Positions 9,691 to 19,356 are shown, numbered from the stretch's first letter. The stretch is DNA of 44,562 nt from Bacteroidaceae bacterium (GCA_017516885.1 JAFXAR010000057.1:1-44562), one strand, 5' to 3'. Translations and numbers: made by a program. Notes: generated by a model not told the origin, from the sequence alone.

Positions 9691-10948
9691 AACCTATATC
9701 CCCTCTAAAATATTTTTTCTCAAAGTCTATTGATTTTGCAGCGCGGAAAGATTTTTCCAAGGCCTCTGCACGGTCAGCGCCATAGGAAACAGCAGCAATA
9801 ACACGTCCGCCGGCAGTAACTACCCTGCCATCCTTTTCTGCTGTACCGGCGTGGAACAAGATACTCTCATTGACATTTTCAAAACCGGTAATCTCAAAGC
9901 CCTTGTCATAATGCTCAGGGTATCCGCCAGAAACAAGCATTACACAAACCGCAGACCTTTCATCAAACTCCACTGCTGTTCCGGCAAGAGAGCCAGAGTC
10001 AACTTTTTCAAACAGTTCTACAATATCGCTCTTCAGACGCAGCATAACTGATTCTGTTTCCGGGTCACCCATGCGCACATTGTACTCAATGACCATAGGC
10101 TCGCCCTCAACATTTATGAGTCCGAAGAAAATGAAGCCCTTATAAAGCAGACCATCCTTGACAAGACCGCTTACGGTAGGACGTATGATTCTTTCCTCTA
10201 CCTTCTTCATCCACTCCTTTGTTGCAAAAGGAACAGGAGAGATTGAGCCCATACCACCGGTATTAAGACCTGTATTTCCCTCGCCAATACGCTTATAGTC
10301 CTTTGCTTCGGGAAGTATCACATAATCGCGGCCGTCAGTCAGCACAAATACAGAACACTCAATTCCGTCAAGGAACTCTTCAATGACAACTGTTGCCGAA
10401 GAGTCACCGAACATTCCGTCAAACATCTCATCAAGACTGCTCTTGGCCTCCTCAAGCGTTGGAAGGATAAGGACACCCTTACCCGCACAAAGACCGTCGG
10501 CCTTAAGGACATAAGGCGCTTTAAGCCCTTCAAGGAAGCGGTATGCACTCTCTTTTTCAGCCGCAGTAAAGGCACGATAGGCAGCTGTGGGTATTGAGTG
10601 GCGCTGCATGAAGTCCTTTGCAAAGCTCTTGCTTCCCTCAAGTTCCGCAGCAGCCTTTGAAGGGCCAATCACCGCAATGTTCTGCAAGCGAGCATCGGCT
10701 TTGAAGTAGTCATAAATACCCTTCACAAGCGGGTCTTCAGGACCAACAACTACCATTGCCACATTATTTGACAGCACGAATGATGCAATAGCATCAAAAT
10801 CGCACACGCTTATTGCCACATTCTCTCCCACCTCTTTTGTACCGGCATTTCCGGGAGCAATATACAACTTGTCAACTTTCGGGCTCTGAGCTATTTTCCA
10901 CGCAAGGGCATGCTCACGTCCTCCACTTCCTAAAAGCAAAATTCTCAT
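9680..10948 (-). CDS. purD: Phosphoribosylamine-glycine ligase (GAR synthetase)
   Basis: Catalyses the second step of purine synthesis, joining glycine to phosphoribosylamine with ATP. The 422-residue protein opens with [19 protein letters not shown], the phosphoribosylamine-binding N-terminal fold. The ATP-grasp region includes [15 protein letters not shown] and the signature [12 protein letters not shown], and ends with the NVRMGDPE metal site. Length matches the family. It starts 23 bp after the stop of the RlmL-like methyltransferase gene and overlaps the downstream membrane protein by 11 bp, so the four - strand genes 8279-12570 are probably one transcript. Confidence 0.97.
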   Translation of the reverse strand: MRILLLGSGGREHALAWKIAQSPKVDKLYIAPGNAGTKEVGENVAISVCDFDAIASFVLSNNVAMVVVGPEDPLVKGIYDYFKADARLQNIAVIGPSKAAAELEGSKSFAKDFMQRHSIPTAAYRAFTAAEKESAYRFLEGLKAPYVLKADGLCAGKGVLILPTLEEAKSSLDEMFDGMFGDSSATVVIEEFLDGIECSVFVLTDGRDYVILPEAKDYKRIGEGNTGLNTGGMGSISPVPFATKEWMKKVEERIIRPTVSGLVKDGLLYKGFIFFGLINVEGEPMVIEYNVRMGDPETESVMLRLKSDIVELFEKVDSGSLAGTAVEFDERSAVCVMLVSGGYPEHYDKGFEITGFENVNESILFHAGTAEKDGRVVTAGGRVIAAVSYGADRAEALEKSFRAAKSIDFEKKYFRGDIGFDL

Positions 10949-10971
10949 ATTCTATTCTGGTATTGTTGCAA

Positions 10972-12570
10972 CTAATCTTTTTTATATCTCTTTCCACCGC
11001 GCAAAGGCTTTAGTTCGCCCGGCTTGCCCGAAAAGTCACGTTTCCGGCCTTCGCCCTTTGCTGCAGAAAAATTTCCGCGGTCATTCCTTCCAAACGGTTT
11101 TGCATTATTACGTTCAGCACGAGGAGCATCTTCACGACGGCCTCTGTCGCGGTTACCGCCACGGAATGCGGCGTTGCCGTTACGCGCCTCACTCTCCTCG
11201 CGCTCTTCCCTGCGCTTGCGGGCAATGGCACTTCTCTTGCTCTTGTACGAACTGAAATAGGATTCAAGTTCACGACGGCGGCGCATTGACTCCTCATCAA
11301 TATCAGCCGTGAAACTATTATCTTCACGCTCCCTTGTGCGCAGCGGGCGGAGTTCTCCATCGGCGCCCGTCAGACGCGACCTGCGCTTGAGCGGAGCAAA
11401 ATCCTTCTTCAAGGCATTGCCTTCATCGCGGAAACCGCTGTACTTGCCGGCAAAGAGTTCATACTTGCGGAATTCGCAGTCAAGGTCGCCATTATAAAGA
11501 GGCAGTCTGGCCGAAGCCTTCAGACCCACCTGGTCAAAACAGTCGTAACTGCTGCTTATAATCCAGGCCTCGTTGCCCTGGAATGCATGCTTGAGCCGCG
11601 AGCCCAATTCCTTGTACACCTGCAGCAGATTGTCAAGCGCAAGGCGTTCGCCATAAGGCGGATTGACTACCATTATCGCACGCTCTGCTGGTTCTGTAAA
11701 GTCCTTAATGTCACGACACTCGATTTCAATAATATCTCCCATCATCGCCGACTTGACATTTCTGCGCGCACAAGCAACCATGCGGCCATCAACATCGTAA
11801 CCGTAAATCTTGTGCTTGAACTCACGTTCAGCCGAATCATCCTCATATATTGACCTGAACAGCTCGCTGTCAAAATCGCTCCACTTTTCAAAGGCATATC
11901 CCTGACGATAGACGCCTGGAGCAATGTTGCGGGCAATCAGTGCCGCCTCAATGGGCAGTGTACCCGAACCGCACATGGGGTCAATAAAGTCACACTCGCC
12001 ATCCCAGCCTGTAAGCAGAATCATACCGGCAGCAAGAACCTCATTGATAGGCGCAGCACCGGTCTCAACCCTATATCCGCGACGGTGGAGAGATTCACCG
12101 GAACTGTCAAAGGCAAGCGTACACTCCTCGCCGGCAATATGTATGTGGAAAATCAAGTCGGGATTATTCAAGCGGACCGAAGGGCGCTTGCCGTATTTAT
12201 CATTGAAGTAATCGGCTATAGCATCCTTTACACGGTATGCCACGAATTTGGAATGGCGGAAAACCTCGCTGTAGACAACCGAATCGACCGAGAATGTGGA
12301 ATTGCAGTCAAGATAATTCTCCCACTCAACTGACTTAATTACATTATAAACCTCGTCGGCGTCAGAAGCCTTAAAATGCATGAAAGGCTTAAGTATACGG
12401 ACCGCTGTCCTAAGATGGAAGTTGGCCTTGTACATAAGCGCCTTGTCGCCAGTAAAGGAGACCATGCGTCTGCCTATCTGCACATTATTTGCACCCAAAA
12501 CTACCAACTCCTTGGCCAAGACCTCTTCCAAACCCTGGAAGGTCTTTGCAATCATTTCAAATTCTCCCAT
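10972..12570 (-). CDS. rlmL: RlmL-like 23S rRNA (guanine-N2) methyltransferase with Arg-rich tail
   Basis: THUMP plus Rossmann methyltransferase of the UPF0020 family, 532 residues, expected to methylate 23S rRNA. The N-terminal half carries the ferredoxin-like/THUMP region. DPMCGSGT (about residues 197-204) is the SAM-binding motif and NPPYGERL (about 303-310) the N6/N2 catalytic motif. It lacks the second RlmK methyltransferase domain of the E. coli RlmKL fusion. The last 130 or so residues are low-complexity and rich in Arg, Gly, Asn and Asp (GGNRDRGRR and similar), probably disordered and RNA-binding. The start is set at MGEFEMIAK; codons upstream to 12633 fall in the promoter-proximal leader and look unlike the family. 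Confidence 0.88.
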   Translation of the reverse strand: MGEFEMIAKTFQGLEEVLAKELVVLGANNVQIGRRMVSFTGDKALMYKANFHLRTAVRILKPFMHFKASDADEVYNVIKSVEWENYLDCNSTFSVDSVVYSEVFRHSKFVAYRVKDAIADYFNDKYGKRPSVRLNNPDLIFHIHIAGEECTLAFDSSGESLHRRGYRVETGAAPINEVLAAGMILLTGWDGECDFIDPMCGSGTLPIEAALIARNIAPGVYRQGYAFEKWSDFDSELFRSIYEDDSAEREFKHKIYGYDVDGRMVACARRNVKSAMMGDIIEIECRDIKDFTEPAERAIMVVNPPYGERLALDNLLQVYKELGSRLKHAFQGNEAWIISSSYDCFDQVGLKASARLPLYNGDLDCEFRKYELFAGKYSGFRDEGNALKKDFAPLKRRSRLTGADGELRPLRTREREDNSFTADIDEESMRRRRELESYFSSYKSKRSAIARKRREEREESEARNGNAAFRGGNRDRGRREDAPRAERNNAKPFGRNDRGNFSAAKGEGRKRDFSGKPGELKPLRGGKRYKKD

Positions 12571-12630
12571 ATAAAATAAAAACAAAAGGATACCCCTTAA
12601 AACTGTTCCGAAACAGTTTCTAATAATTTG

Positions 12631-12661
12631 CAAAGGAACAAAAAAAAGCGATGCAAATCAA
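12631..12661 (-). promoter_or_regulatory. Probable promoter of the rlmL-purD operon
   Basis: On the minus strand a -33 TTG (12659-12661) and a -7 TTCCTTTG (12631-12638, one mismatch to TAnnTTTG) are 20 bases apart. A small hairpin, AAACTGT/ACAGTTT at about 12600-12619, lies in the leader. The site is back to back with the promoter of the lytic transglycosylase. Confidence 0.5.
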
Positions 12662-12671
12662 CAAAAAAGAC

Positions 12672-12702
12672 TTGATATTTGCCCATGTTTGGACTATCTT
12701 CG
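12672..12702 (+). promoter_or_regulatory. Probable promoter of the lytic transglycosylase gene
   Basis: TTG at 12672-12674 and TATCTTCG at 12695-12702 (TAnnTTTG with one mismatch) are 20 bases apart. The leader to ATG 12727 is short, about 15-20 bases. The presence of this site inside the longer possible reading frame argues for the 12727 start. Confidence 0.5.
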
Positions 12703-12726
12703 CGAAATATTTTAAAAAGAGACCGC

Positions 12727-13719
12727 ATGACAAGAAAGAAAATCTATATAACGGCAGTTTTGGCAATTGCGCTGCCGCTCATAGGAGCATTTATCATAAA
12801 TGCCGCAACAGAAGGCAGCGAGGCTGTTTTGCACGGTGAAATGGAGAAAAAGACCGATATTCTGCCGCAAAACTTCTCGCCGTCAGTTCCTGCAAGCGCC
12901 ACGTTTGCCGGAGAAGTGATTGACCTGAAGACCCAGGACCGCCGCGAGCGCATGGACCGCGAAATACTCTCATTCTGCTACTCGCACATAAACACCATGC
13001 TGCAAATCAAGCGTGCCAACCGCCTGTTCCCCATAGTAGAGCCTATACTGAAAGAGTGCGGCATACCCGATGACTTCAAGTACCTGATGATAATAGAGTG
13101 CAATGGCGATGTTGAGGCACGCTCAAATGCCGGTGCAGGAGGCCCATGGCAATTTCTTGAAAAGACAGGACGCGAGTATGGCCTTGAAGTCAACGGCGAG
13201 GTTGACGAGCGCTACCACATAGAAAAGGCAACAAGAGCCGCATGCGAGTATCTGAAGAGTTCATACGAGGAGTTTGGCGACTGGCTCACCGTTGCAGCAA
13301 GCTACAATGCCGGGAAAAACAACATAAGCAAGCGCATAGCGGCGCAAAAGGAGAACAGGGCCATAAACCTGGTACTATTGCCCGAGACTTCGCGCTACAT
13401 ATTCCGTTTAATGGCTGTAAAGATTATCTTCAATAACCCCAAGGCCTACGGATTCAACCTTAGAAGCCGCGACCTCTATCCCCCGCTGCCAATAGCCAAT
13501 GTCATTAAAATAAGCGGCCGCGTCGAGAGTTGGGCGGATATTGCAAAAAAACATGGACTTACATACCAGCAGCTGCACGATGCGAATCCATGGATAAGAA
13601 GCGCATCGCTGACAAACAAAAGCGGCAAAAGCTATTCTGTGAAGATACCCGATGCCAAAGGGCTGCGCTACAACCCGGATAATACCAAAGCGCACAGCAA
13701 GCAGTGGATAGTAAAGTAA
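12727..13719 (+). CDS. MltD-like membrane-bound lytic murein transglycosylase
   Basis: Peptidoglycan-cleaving enzyme of 330 residues. The N-terminus MTRKKIYITAVLAIALPLIGAF is a signal peptide or anchor. The SLT domain shows the catalytic glutamate E124 in YLMIIECNGD, then NAGAGGPWQF and the AASYNAGKNNI motif. A single LysM-like segment lies near the C-terminus (ISGRVESWADIAKKHGL onwards) and should bind glycan. The family pattern ES..NP/SPAGA is weakened to ECNGD..SNAGA, as in other Bacteroidota MltD. ATG 12727 is chosen over 12679 because of the signal peptide and the promoter. It is monocistronic and converges on manC. Confidence 0.87.
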   Translation: MTRKKIYITAVLAIALPLIGAFIINAATEGSEAVLHGEMEKKTDILPQNFSPSVPASATFAGEVIDLKTQDRRERMDREILSFCYSHINTMLQIKRANRLFPIVEPILKECGIPDDFKYLMIIECNGDVEARSNAGAGGPWQFLEKTGREYGLEVNGEVDERYHIEKATRAACEYLKSSYEEFGDWLTVAASYNAGKNNISKRIAAQKENRAINLVLLPETSRYIFRLMAVKIIFNNPKAYGFNLRSRDLYPPLPIANVIKISGRVESWADIAKKHGLTYQQLHDANPWIRSASLTNKSGKSYSVKIPDAKGLRYNPDNTKAHSKQWIVK

Positions 13720-13803
13720 TCAGCTTAGTGAAATATAAAAAATAATCTGCATTATTTTGTTAATATCTGCTAAAAATGAAGCAGCTTATTTTTCAAACGT
13801 CAC

Positions 13804-14889
13804 TTAAACAAACTTGTCGCCAAGTTTCATTTTTGCATCGTTAAGGAATTTTCTAATATCCTTTTCGTTGCCCTTGCGGCATATCATCAGCACGTTGCCC
13901 GAATCGACAACAAGCAAGTCATCCACACCCTGCAAAACCGCCAATTTATCCTTGGGAAGCACTATCAGGTTATTATGACTGTCATATTTTAGGGTTGAGC
14001 AGTTTATTGCCACATTGCCGTCACTGTCCTTTGGCATTGTACTGTAGAGAGTGTCCCACGTTCCTATATCGGCCCATCCAAACTCGCCCACAACCAAGTG
14101 GACATTATCGGCGCGCTCCATGATGCTTAGGTCGAGCGAGGCTGTAGGAAAAGAGGTGTATATTTCATATCCTCTGCGGCGGCGCATGTCGCGATCGGGG
14201 ATTTCTCTGTATATGTCCTCCAGCTGCCGCATCATATCGGGAAGGAGCTGGGAGAAAGTCTCAATTATTGTCTGCACATTCCAAATGTATATGCCCGAAT
14301 TCCAATAGAATTCGCCGCTTTCCATGAATATCTTCGCAAATTCGTACTGAGGTTTTTCGGTAAAGGTGCGCACTTTGTACAAAGCCTCTCCTTCGGGCTC
14401 GCCCTCAACCTGTATGTAACCATAGCGTGTTTCGGGGCATGTAGGCTTAATGCCCACAACAACAAGTTTCCTGTTGTTCGCCACAAAATCAAGCCCGCGC
14501 TCCACAGTCTCGGCAAACTTCTCCTCGTTCAGCACAAGCTGGTCGCTCTGCGCCACAACAATGTTTGCATCGGGGTTAAGAGTGCGAATATGACATGCCA
14601 AATTGGCCAAGCTTGGCGCTGTTCCACGGAATTCAGGCTCATGTATCACCTGCGTATCGGGAAGTTCGGGCAGCTGCTCTCTTACGAGTTCCGTGTAGCT
14701 GAGATGGGTAGATATAAGGATATTCTCCTTAGGGACAATCCTTGAATAGTGGTCATAGGTCAGCTGGAGGAGCGTTCTTCCGCAGCCAAGAATATCCTGA
14801 AATTGCTTAGGGTATGCTGTACGGCTCATGGGCCAAAGGCGTGTTCCCTTTCCACCGGCCATAATTACACAGTAACGGTTCTTGTACAT
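13804..14889 (-). CDS. manC: Mannose-1-phosphate guanylyltransferase
   Basis: Transfers GMP from GTP to mannose-1-phosphate to give GDP-mannose, precursor of GDP-fucose and of mannosylated surface glycans. The 361-residue protein begins MYKNRYCVIMAGGKGTRLWP, the nucleotide-binding loop, followed by a Lys in the sequence PKQF. FTEKP and WNSGIYIW are further family landmarks. It lacks the fused C-terminal mannose-6-phosphate isomerase domain found in longer ManC proteins, which is usual in Bacteroidota. The start at 14889 gives the family N-terminus directly; a start at 14934 adds 15 unrelated residues. It is separated from asnS by a strong palindromic terminator. Confidence 0.92.
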   Translation of the reverse strand: MYKNRYCVIMAGGKGTRLWPMSRTAYPKQFQDILGCGRTLLQLTYDHYSRIVPKENILISTHLSYTELVREQLPELPDTQVIHEPEFRGTAPSLANLACHIRTLNPDANIVVAQSDQLVLNEEKFAETVERGLDFVANNRKLVVVGIKPTCPETRYGYIQVEGEPEGEALYKVRTFTEKPQYEFAKIFMESGEFYWNSGIYIWNVQTIIETFSQLLPDMMRQLEDIYREIPDRDMRRRRGYEIYTSFPTASLDLSIMERADNVHLVVGEFGWADIGTWDTLYSTMPKDSDGNVAINCSTLKYDSHNNLIVLPKDKLAVLQGVDDLLVVDSGNVLMICRKGNEKDIRKFLNDAKMKLGDKFV

Positions 14890-14936
14890 ATCTTTAGTAT
14901 TTTGCCAACACAGCGCAGTCTTTCTGCACCTCATAA

Positions 14937-14956
14937 AAGCTATTTAAATTACTAAC
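14937..14956 (-). repeat. Copy of the TTAGAAATTTAAACAGCTTC upstream motif
   Basis: On the minus strand this reads TTAGTAATTTAAATAGCTTT, matching the motif also found before the RluB-like gene (17770-17788), lptB (37201-37217) and der (40861-40876). It lies 47 bases before the manC start. It may be a promoter-proximal or leader element, or the remnant of a repeat. Confidence 0.4.
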
Positions 14957-15024
14957 GCGAGTATAATGCTTTTATTTCAAAAAGAAAAAGGCTTTTAGGT
15001 TTATTTCATTCTATAATGCTTTTT

Positions 15025-15032
15025 TAACTTTG
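15025..15032 (+). promoter_or_regulatory. Possible -7 element facing the asnS terminator
   Basis: TAACTTTG on the + strand matches TAnnTTTG exactly and would start a transcript around 15039, just before the 56-bp palindrome. No good -33 element is visible. It could drive a very short hairpin RNA or be a chance match. Confidence 0.25.
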
Positions 15033-15042
15033 GGCGGCGTGC

Positions 15043-15098
15043 ATATTGAACAGAAAAGCACCGAAGCTCATGAGCTTCGGTGCTTTTCTGTTCAATAT
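15043..15098. terminator. Perfect 56-bp palindrome: bidirectional terminator after asnS
   Basis: Bases 15043-15098 are an uninterrupted inverted repeat with 28-base arms centred at 15070/15071. The core stem GCACCGAAGCTCA is followed on both strands by TTTTCTG. It lies 17 bases past the asnS stop and should end asnS transcription. By symmetry it also works on the + strand. Confidence 0.8.
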
Positions 15099-15114
15099 AT
15101 TTAGAATTCTAAAA

Positions 15115-16518
15115 TTAGAATTCCGCATTGTTTGGAGTGCGCGGGAAAGGAATGACATCGCGGATGTTTGACATGCCTGTCACAAAGAGCAGCAGACGCT
15201 CAAAACCAAGACCGAAACCTGAGTGCGGACATGAACCGTAACGGCGGGTATCAAGATACCACCACATATCCTTCATCGGTATATTCATCTCCTCAATTCT
15301 CGCAAGAAGCTTGTCATAGTCAGCCTCACGCTCTGAACCGCCTATAATCTCTCCAATCTTCGGGAAGAGCACGTCCATGGCACGAACAGTCTTGCCGTCC
15401 TCGTTCTGCTTCATGTAGAATGCCTTTATTTCCTTTGGATAGTCGGTCAGTATCACTGGACGCTTGAAATGTGTCTCCACCAAGTAGCGCTCATGCTCCG
15501 AAGCGAGGTCAACGCCCCAGTAAACAGGGAACTCAAACTTGTGCCCAGCCGCAACTGCGTCCTCAAGAATCTTGATGCCTTCGGTATAGCTCAAGCGCAC
15601 AAATTCTGTCTCAACGATTGAACGCAGACGGGCGATAAGCTCCTTGTCAATCATGTTGTTGAGGAATGTAATATCCTCCATGCAGTTGTCAAGAGCCCAC
15701 TGAACGCAATATTTTATGAACTCCTCGGCAAGTTCCATGTTGTCATTGATGTCGTTGAATGCAACCTCCGGCTCAATCATCCAGAACTCGGCCAAATGGC
15801 GCGGGGTGTTAGAGTTCTCGGCACGGAATGTAGGGCCGAATGTATATATTGCACCAAGAGCGGTTGCAGCCAGCTCGCCTTCAAGCTGTCCTGAGACAGT
15901 AAGGCTCGCCTGCTTTCCAAAGAAGTCATTGTCGTAGATGATACTGCCGTTCTCGTCCTTCTTGAGGTCGTACAAGTTCATTGTGGTAACCTGGAACATC
16001 TGTCCGGCGCCCTCACAGTCCGAAGCTGTAATCAGCGGAGTGTGAAAATAGTAGAAACCCTTATCATGGAAGAACTTGTGAATAGCATAGGCCATATTGT
16101 GGCGAATGCGGAACACCGCTCCAAATGTATTTGTACGGGGACGCAGATGGGCAACTGAGCGCATAAACTCCATTGTCTGCCCCTTCTTCTGCAGGGGGTA
16201 GGTATTATCGCAAGCGCCTAGCAGCTCTATTTCTGTTGCCTGAATCTCTACTGACTGGCCGCCGCCGATAGACTCCACGAGCATACCGTTGACACTGAGA
16301 CAAGCGCCTGTAGTGAACTGCTTTACATACTCCTCATCAAACTTGTCGGCATCAATGACAATCTGCACATTATTTATTGTAGAACCGTCATTCAATGCCA
16401 CAAAGGCAACCTGTTTGCTACTGCGGCGGGTTCTCACCCAGCCTCTGACATTCACTTCCGTACCGTAATCCTTGCTCTTGAGCAAGTCGGCAATCTTTGT
16501 TCGTCTTATCGCTTTCAT
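15115..16518 (-). CDS. asnS: Asparaginyl-tRNA synthetase
   Basis: Class IIb aminoacyl-tRNA synthetase, 467 residues. The N-terminal OB-fold anticodon-binding domain covers about the first 110 residues ([19 protein letters not shown]). Class II motif 2 is seen around [20 protein letters not shown] and motif 3 at the C-terminus as [12 protein letters not shown]. The residues [15 protein letters not shown] fit asparagine rather than aspartate enzymes. Length matches Bacteroidota AsnS. The RluB-like gene lies 49 bp upstream on the same strand and purB beyond it, so these three are likely cotranscribed and end at the palindromic terminator. Confidence 0.96.
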   Translation of the reverse strand: MKAIRRTKIADLLKSKDYGTEVNVRGWVRTRRSSKQVAFVALNDGSTINNVQIVIDADKFDEEYVKQFTTGACLSVNGMLVESIGGGQSVEIQATEIELLGACDNTYPLQKKGQTMEFMRSVAHLRPRTNTFGAVFRIRHNMAYAIHKFFHDKGFYYFHTPLITASDCEGAGQMFQVTTMNLYDLKKDENGSIIYDNDFFGKQASLTVSGQLEGELAATALGAIYTFGPTFRAENSNTPRHLAEFWMIEPEVAFNDINDNMELAEEFIKYCVQWALDNCMEDITFLNNMIDKELIARLRSIVETEFVRLSYTEGIKILEDAVAAGHKFEFPVYWGVDLASEHERYLVETHFKRPVILTDYPKEIKAFYMKQNEDGKTVRAMDVLFPKIGEIIGGSEREADYDKLLARIEEMNIPMKDMWWYLDTRRYGSCPHSGFGLGFERLLLFVTGMSNIRDVIPFPRTPNNAEF

Positions 16519-16567
16519 CGATTTTTATTGTGGTTGCGCCCATGATACAGGGCCTTGTTCATATTCC

Positions 16568-17767
16568 TTATTCGTAAGCACCCATGCGGAGCATGTTTAC
16601 CTCTTTTTCAGTGAGATAGCGCCAGTCGCCACGTTTAAGATTCTTCTTTGTAAGTCCGGCAAAAAGCACACGGTCGAGCTTGTTAACACGATAGCCGAGG
16701 TGCTCAAGCATACGGCGCACAATTCTGTTCTTGCCAGAATGTATCTCAATTCCTATCTGAGAGCGGTCGGCCTCGTTCACATAGGTAACCTCGTCGGCAT
16801 ACACCGGACCGTCCTCAAGTTCAATGCCTGAAGCAAGGAGCTCCATATCAGATATTGCAACATTCTTATCGCATGTAACATGATAGATTTTCTTCTTCAT
16901 GAACTTTGGATGGGTAAGCTTTGCCGCCATATCGCCGTCGTTAGTAAGCAACAGCACACCGGTAGTGTTGCGGTCAAGACGGCCCACAGGATAGATTCTC
17001 TCCTTGCCAATTCCACGCAGGCAATCGAGCACAGTCTTGCGCTCCTGAGGGTCATCTACCGTGGTCACACAGTCCTTAGGCTTGTTAAGGAGCACATAAA
17101 CTTTTCTTTCAGGGTTTACGCGCTCGCTGTTGAAGCGTACATCATCGGTCGGTACAACCTTTACACCCAATTCTGTAACCACCTCGCCGTTGACTGTGAT
17201 AAGGCCTGCAGTGATGTAGTTGTCGGCTTCACGACGTGAGCAGATTCCTGCATTTGCAAGATATTTGTTCAGGCGTACCGGAGCGTTAGGGTCTAATTTT
17301 GCCTCGCGGTAGGTAACCCTCTTTTTAGTGCTGTACTTTGCATTGGGGTCATAGCTGCCCTTGCGTACCGGCCTGTTGCCGTAACCGCCACGGCGCTCGC
17401 CGCCATAGTTATTGCGTTCGCCGCCAACCTTTACATAAGTGTCGCCATTTGCCGCACCACGGTAACCGCCTCTGCGGTTATCCTTGTCAGCACCCTGATA
17501 GCTGCTGCCATTATAACGGTTTCTTGGACGGCTGTCGCCATCGAAACGGTTATTGTCAAAGTCACGGTTAAAGCGGTTGTTCTGTCTGTAACCGCCATTA
17601 TTGCTGCGCTCCACGCGCTCGTACTGGGGGCGTTCGTCTGAATTTCTGTTGAAACGGGGACGAGACTTCAATCTGTTATCACTTCCGAAATTCGGGTTAA
17701 AGGAGCTTCTTTCACTCCTGCCGCGCGGGGAAAAGCCATCCTGGCGCTTGTCTCTGTAATTGCTCAT
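16568..17767 (-). CDS. RluB/RsuA-family pseudouridine synthase with Arg/Gly/Asn-rich N-terminal extension
   Basis: Converts uridine to pseudouridine in rRNA, probably 23S. Residues 1-155 or so are low-complexity, rich in Arg, Asn, Gly and Tyr (NRFNRDFDNNRF, RPRNRYNGSSY), and likely disordered and RNA-binding. An S4 domain follows (VRLNKYLANAGICSRREADN). The catalytic domain has GRLDRNTTGVLLLTNDGD, with D265 as nucleophile. Family enzymes without the extension are about 240-290 residues, so the 399-residue length is due to the N-terminal extension. The exact target (RluB, RluE, RluF or RsuA type) cannot be settled by eye. It lies 63 bp after purB. Confidence 0.9.
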   Translation of the reverse strand: MSNYRDKRQDGFSPRGRSERSSFNPNFGSDNRLKSRPRFNRNSDERPQYERVERSNNGGYRQNNRFNRDFDNNRFDGDSRPRNRYNGSSYQGADKDNRRGGYRGAANGDTYVKVGGERNNYGGERRGGYGNRPVRKGSYDPNAKYSTKKRVTYREAKLDPNAPVRLNKYLANAGICSRREADNYITAGLITVNGEVVTELGVKVVPTDDVRFNSERVNPERKVYVLLNKPKDCVTTVDDPQERKTVLDCLRGIGKERIYPVGRLDRNTTGVLLLTNDGDMAAKLTHPKFMKKKIYHVTCDKNVAISDMELLASGIELEDGPVYADEVTYVNEADRSQIGIEIHSGKNRIVRRMLEHLGYRVNKLDRVLFAGLTKKNLKRGDWRYLTEKEVNMLRMGAYE

Positions 17768-17769
17768 TT

Positions 17770-17790
17770 AGAAGCTATTTAAATTTCTAT
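17770..17790 (-). repeat. Copy of the TTAGAAATTTAAACAGCTTC upstream motif
   Basis: The minus strand reads ATAGAAATTTAAATAGCTTC and ends two bases before the start codon of the RluB-like gene. The similarity to the left end of the 37201-37393 element extends for about 36 bases with roughly 28 matches. Confidence 0.45.
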
Positions 17791-17830
17791 TAAAATATTT
17801 TACGAACCTCACGGTCCAAATCATATCAAA

Positions 17831-19177
17831 TTACAAGCCTGTGTACGAGTGCGGTGTGATTGCACGCAATTCCTCTTTCACACTCTCCTGCACATCAAGC
17901 CCTTCAATAAACTGCAACAGCGTTTCACGGTTAATGCCTTCGTTTGTACGGGTAAGTGCCTTCAGTGCCTCATAGGGGTTAGGATAGGCCTCGCGTCTGA
18001 GGATTGTCTGGATGCCCTCGGCGCAAACACTCCAGCAGTTATCAAGTTCGCTGTAGATAGCGCCCTCGTTCAGGAGCAGCTTGCGAAGGCCTGTCAAGGA
18101 ACTCTTAATGGCTATCATCATGTGCCCCATGGGCACACCGACATTGCGAAGCACAGTAGAGTCGGTAAGGTCGCGCTGCAGGCGCGAAATAGGCAGTTTC
18201 ATTGATAAGTGGTCAAGAATGGCATTCGCTATGCCAAGATTGCCTTCACTGTTCTCAAAGTCTATTGGGTTAACCTTGTGCGGCATAGCGCTTGAGCCCA
18301 CTTCGCCGGCCTTGATTTTCTGCTTGAAGAACTCGTTAGATATATACTGCCAAAAATCCTTGTCCATGTCCATAATAATGACATTCACACGGCGCATGGC
18401 ATCAAAAAGAGCTGCAAGATTATCGTAATTTGAAATCTGCGTTGTATATTGCTCACGCTGCAGACCAAGTTTCTCTGCCACAAAACTGTTTGCGAAAGCC
18501 TTCCAGTCTATGCCCGGATAAGCTACACGATGGGCATTGAAGTTGCCGGTAGCACCGCCAAACTTTGCCGAAATGACACATTTCCTGAGTTCGGCAAGCT
18601 GTGTTTCAAGACGGTACACAAATACCATAATCTCCTTGCCTAAGCGGGTTGGAGAAGCCGGCTGGCCATGAGTGCGTGCCAGCATGGGGATGTTTTCCCA
18701 TTCGGCTGCATAAGCCCTGAGCTGGGCAACCAATTCCTCCACAGCAGGAAAATAGACCTCGTTAAGTGCGTCCTTAATAGAACAGGGAATTGACGTGTTG
18801 TTAATATCCTGCGAGGTGAGGCCGAAATGGATGAACTCCTTATATGCGTCAAGACCGCCGATAGCATCAAACTGTTCCTTTATGAAATACTCTACAGCCT
18901 TGACATCGTGATTTGTAACCTTCTCAATCTGTTTCACCTTGCCTGCATCGGCCAATGAAAAAGATTTGTATATTTCGCGAAGACGCGGGAATATTGCCTT
19001 GTCGACACCCTCGAGCTGAGGAATCGGCAACTCACAAAGTGCAATGAAGTACTCTATCTCAACAAATACACGATATTTTATAAGCGCATATTCCGAGAAA
19101 TAATCTGCCAAAGATTCCGTTTTGCCCCTATAACGGCCGTCAATAGGGGAAATTGCAGTTAGAATATCAAGTTCCAT
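17831..19177 (-). CDS. purB: Adenylosuccinate lyase
   Basis: Acts twice in purine synthesis, cleaving SAICAR and adenylosuccinate with release of fumarate. The 448-residue protein starts MELDILTAISPIDGRYRGKT, typical of the E. coli-type PurB. The fumarase/aspartase-superfamily signature is GSSAMPHKVNPIDFE, with the catalytic flexible-loop serines at about 295-296. The general acid-base histidine region is ARTHGQPASPT. Length is normal. It has its own promoter-like sequence (19209-19241) and is first in the purB-pseudouridine synthase-asnS unit. Confidence 0.96.
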   Translation of the reverse strand: MELDILTAISPIDGRYRGKTESLADYFSEYALIKYRVFVEIEYFIALCELPIPQLEGVDKAIFPRLREIYKSFSLADAGKVKQIEKVTNHDVKAVEYFIKEQFDAIGGLDAYKEFIHFGLTSQDINNTSIPCSIKDALNEVYFPAVEELVAQLRAYAAEWENIPMLARTHGQPASPTRLGKEIMVFVYRLETQLAELRKCVISAKFGGATGNFNAHRVAYPGIDWKAFANSFVAEKLGLQREQYTTQISNYDNLAALFDAMRRVNVIIMDMDKDFWQYISNEFFKQKIKAGEVGSSAMPHKVNPIDFENSEGNLGIANAILDHLSMKLPISRLQRDLTDSTVLRNVGVPMGHMMIAIKSSLTGLRKLLLNEGAIYSELDNCWSVCAEGIQTILRREAYPNPYEALKALTRTNEGINRETLLQFIEGLDVQESVKEELRAITPHSYTGL

Positions 19178-19208
19178 TATTTTATTATGTAAAAACGTTT
19201 TTCATCTG

Positions 19209-19241
19209 CAAAAATAGCACTTTTTAAGCAGAAACACTCAA
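19209..19241 (-). promoter_or_regulatory. Probable promoter of purB
   Basis: Minus-strand TATTTTTG (19209-19216) is a perfect TAnnTTTG -7 element. A TTG (19239-19241) lies 22 bases upstream. The start codon is 32 bases downstream of the -7 element. Confidence 0.5.
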
Positions 19242-19356
19242 TGCAGCCATAAAGTTTAAATAAAAAACCTTAATTGACCGCATCAGGTTAACTTACACTG
19301 CTTTGTCAAGGTGGTCATTCCAAATGAAACAGCCACATTCCGGCACAGCTCCGGAG

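Noticed and set aside
184-12570. Frameshifts or broken genes in the left half
   Set aside because: argS, purD and the rlmL-like gene are full length with intact motifs; none needs a frameshift.
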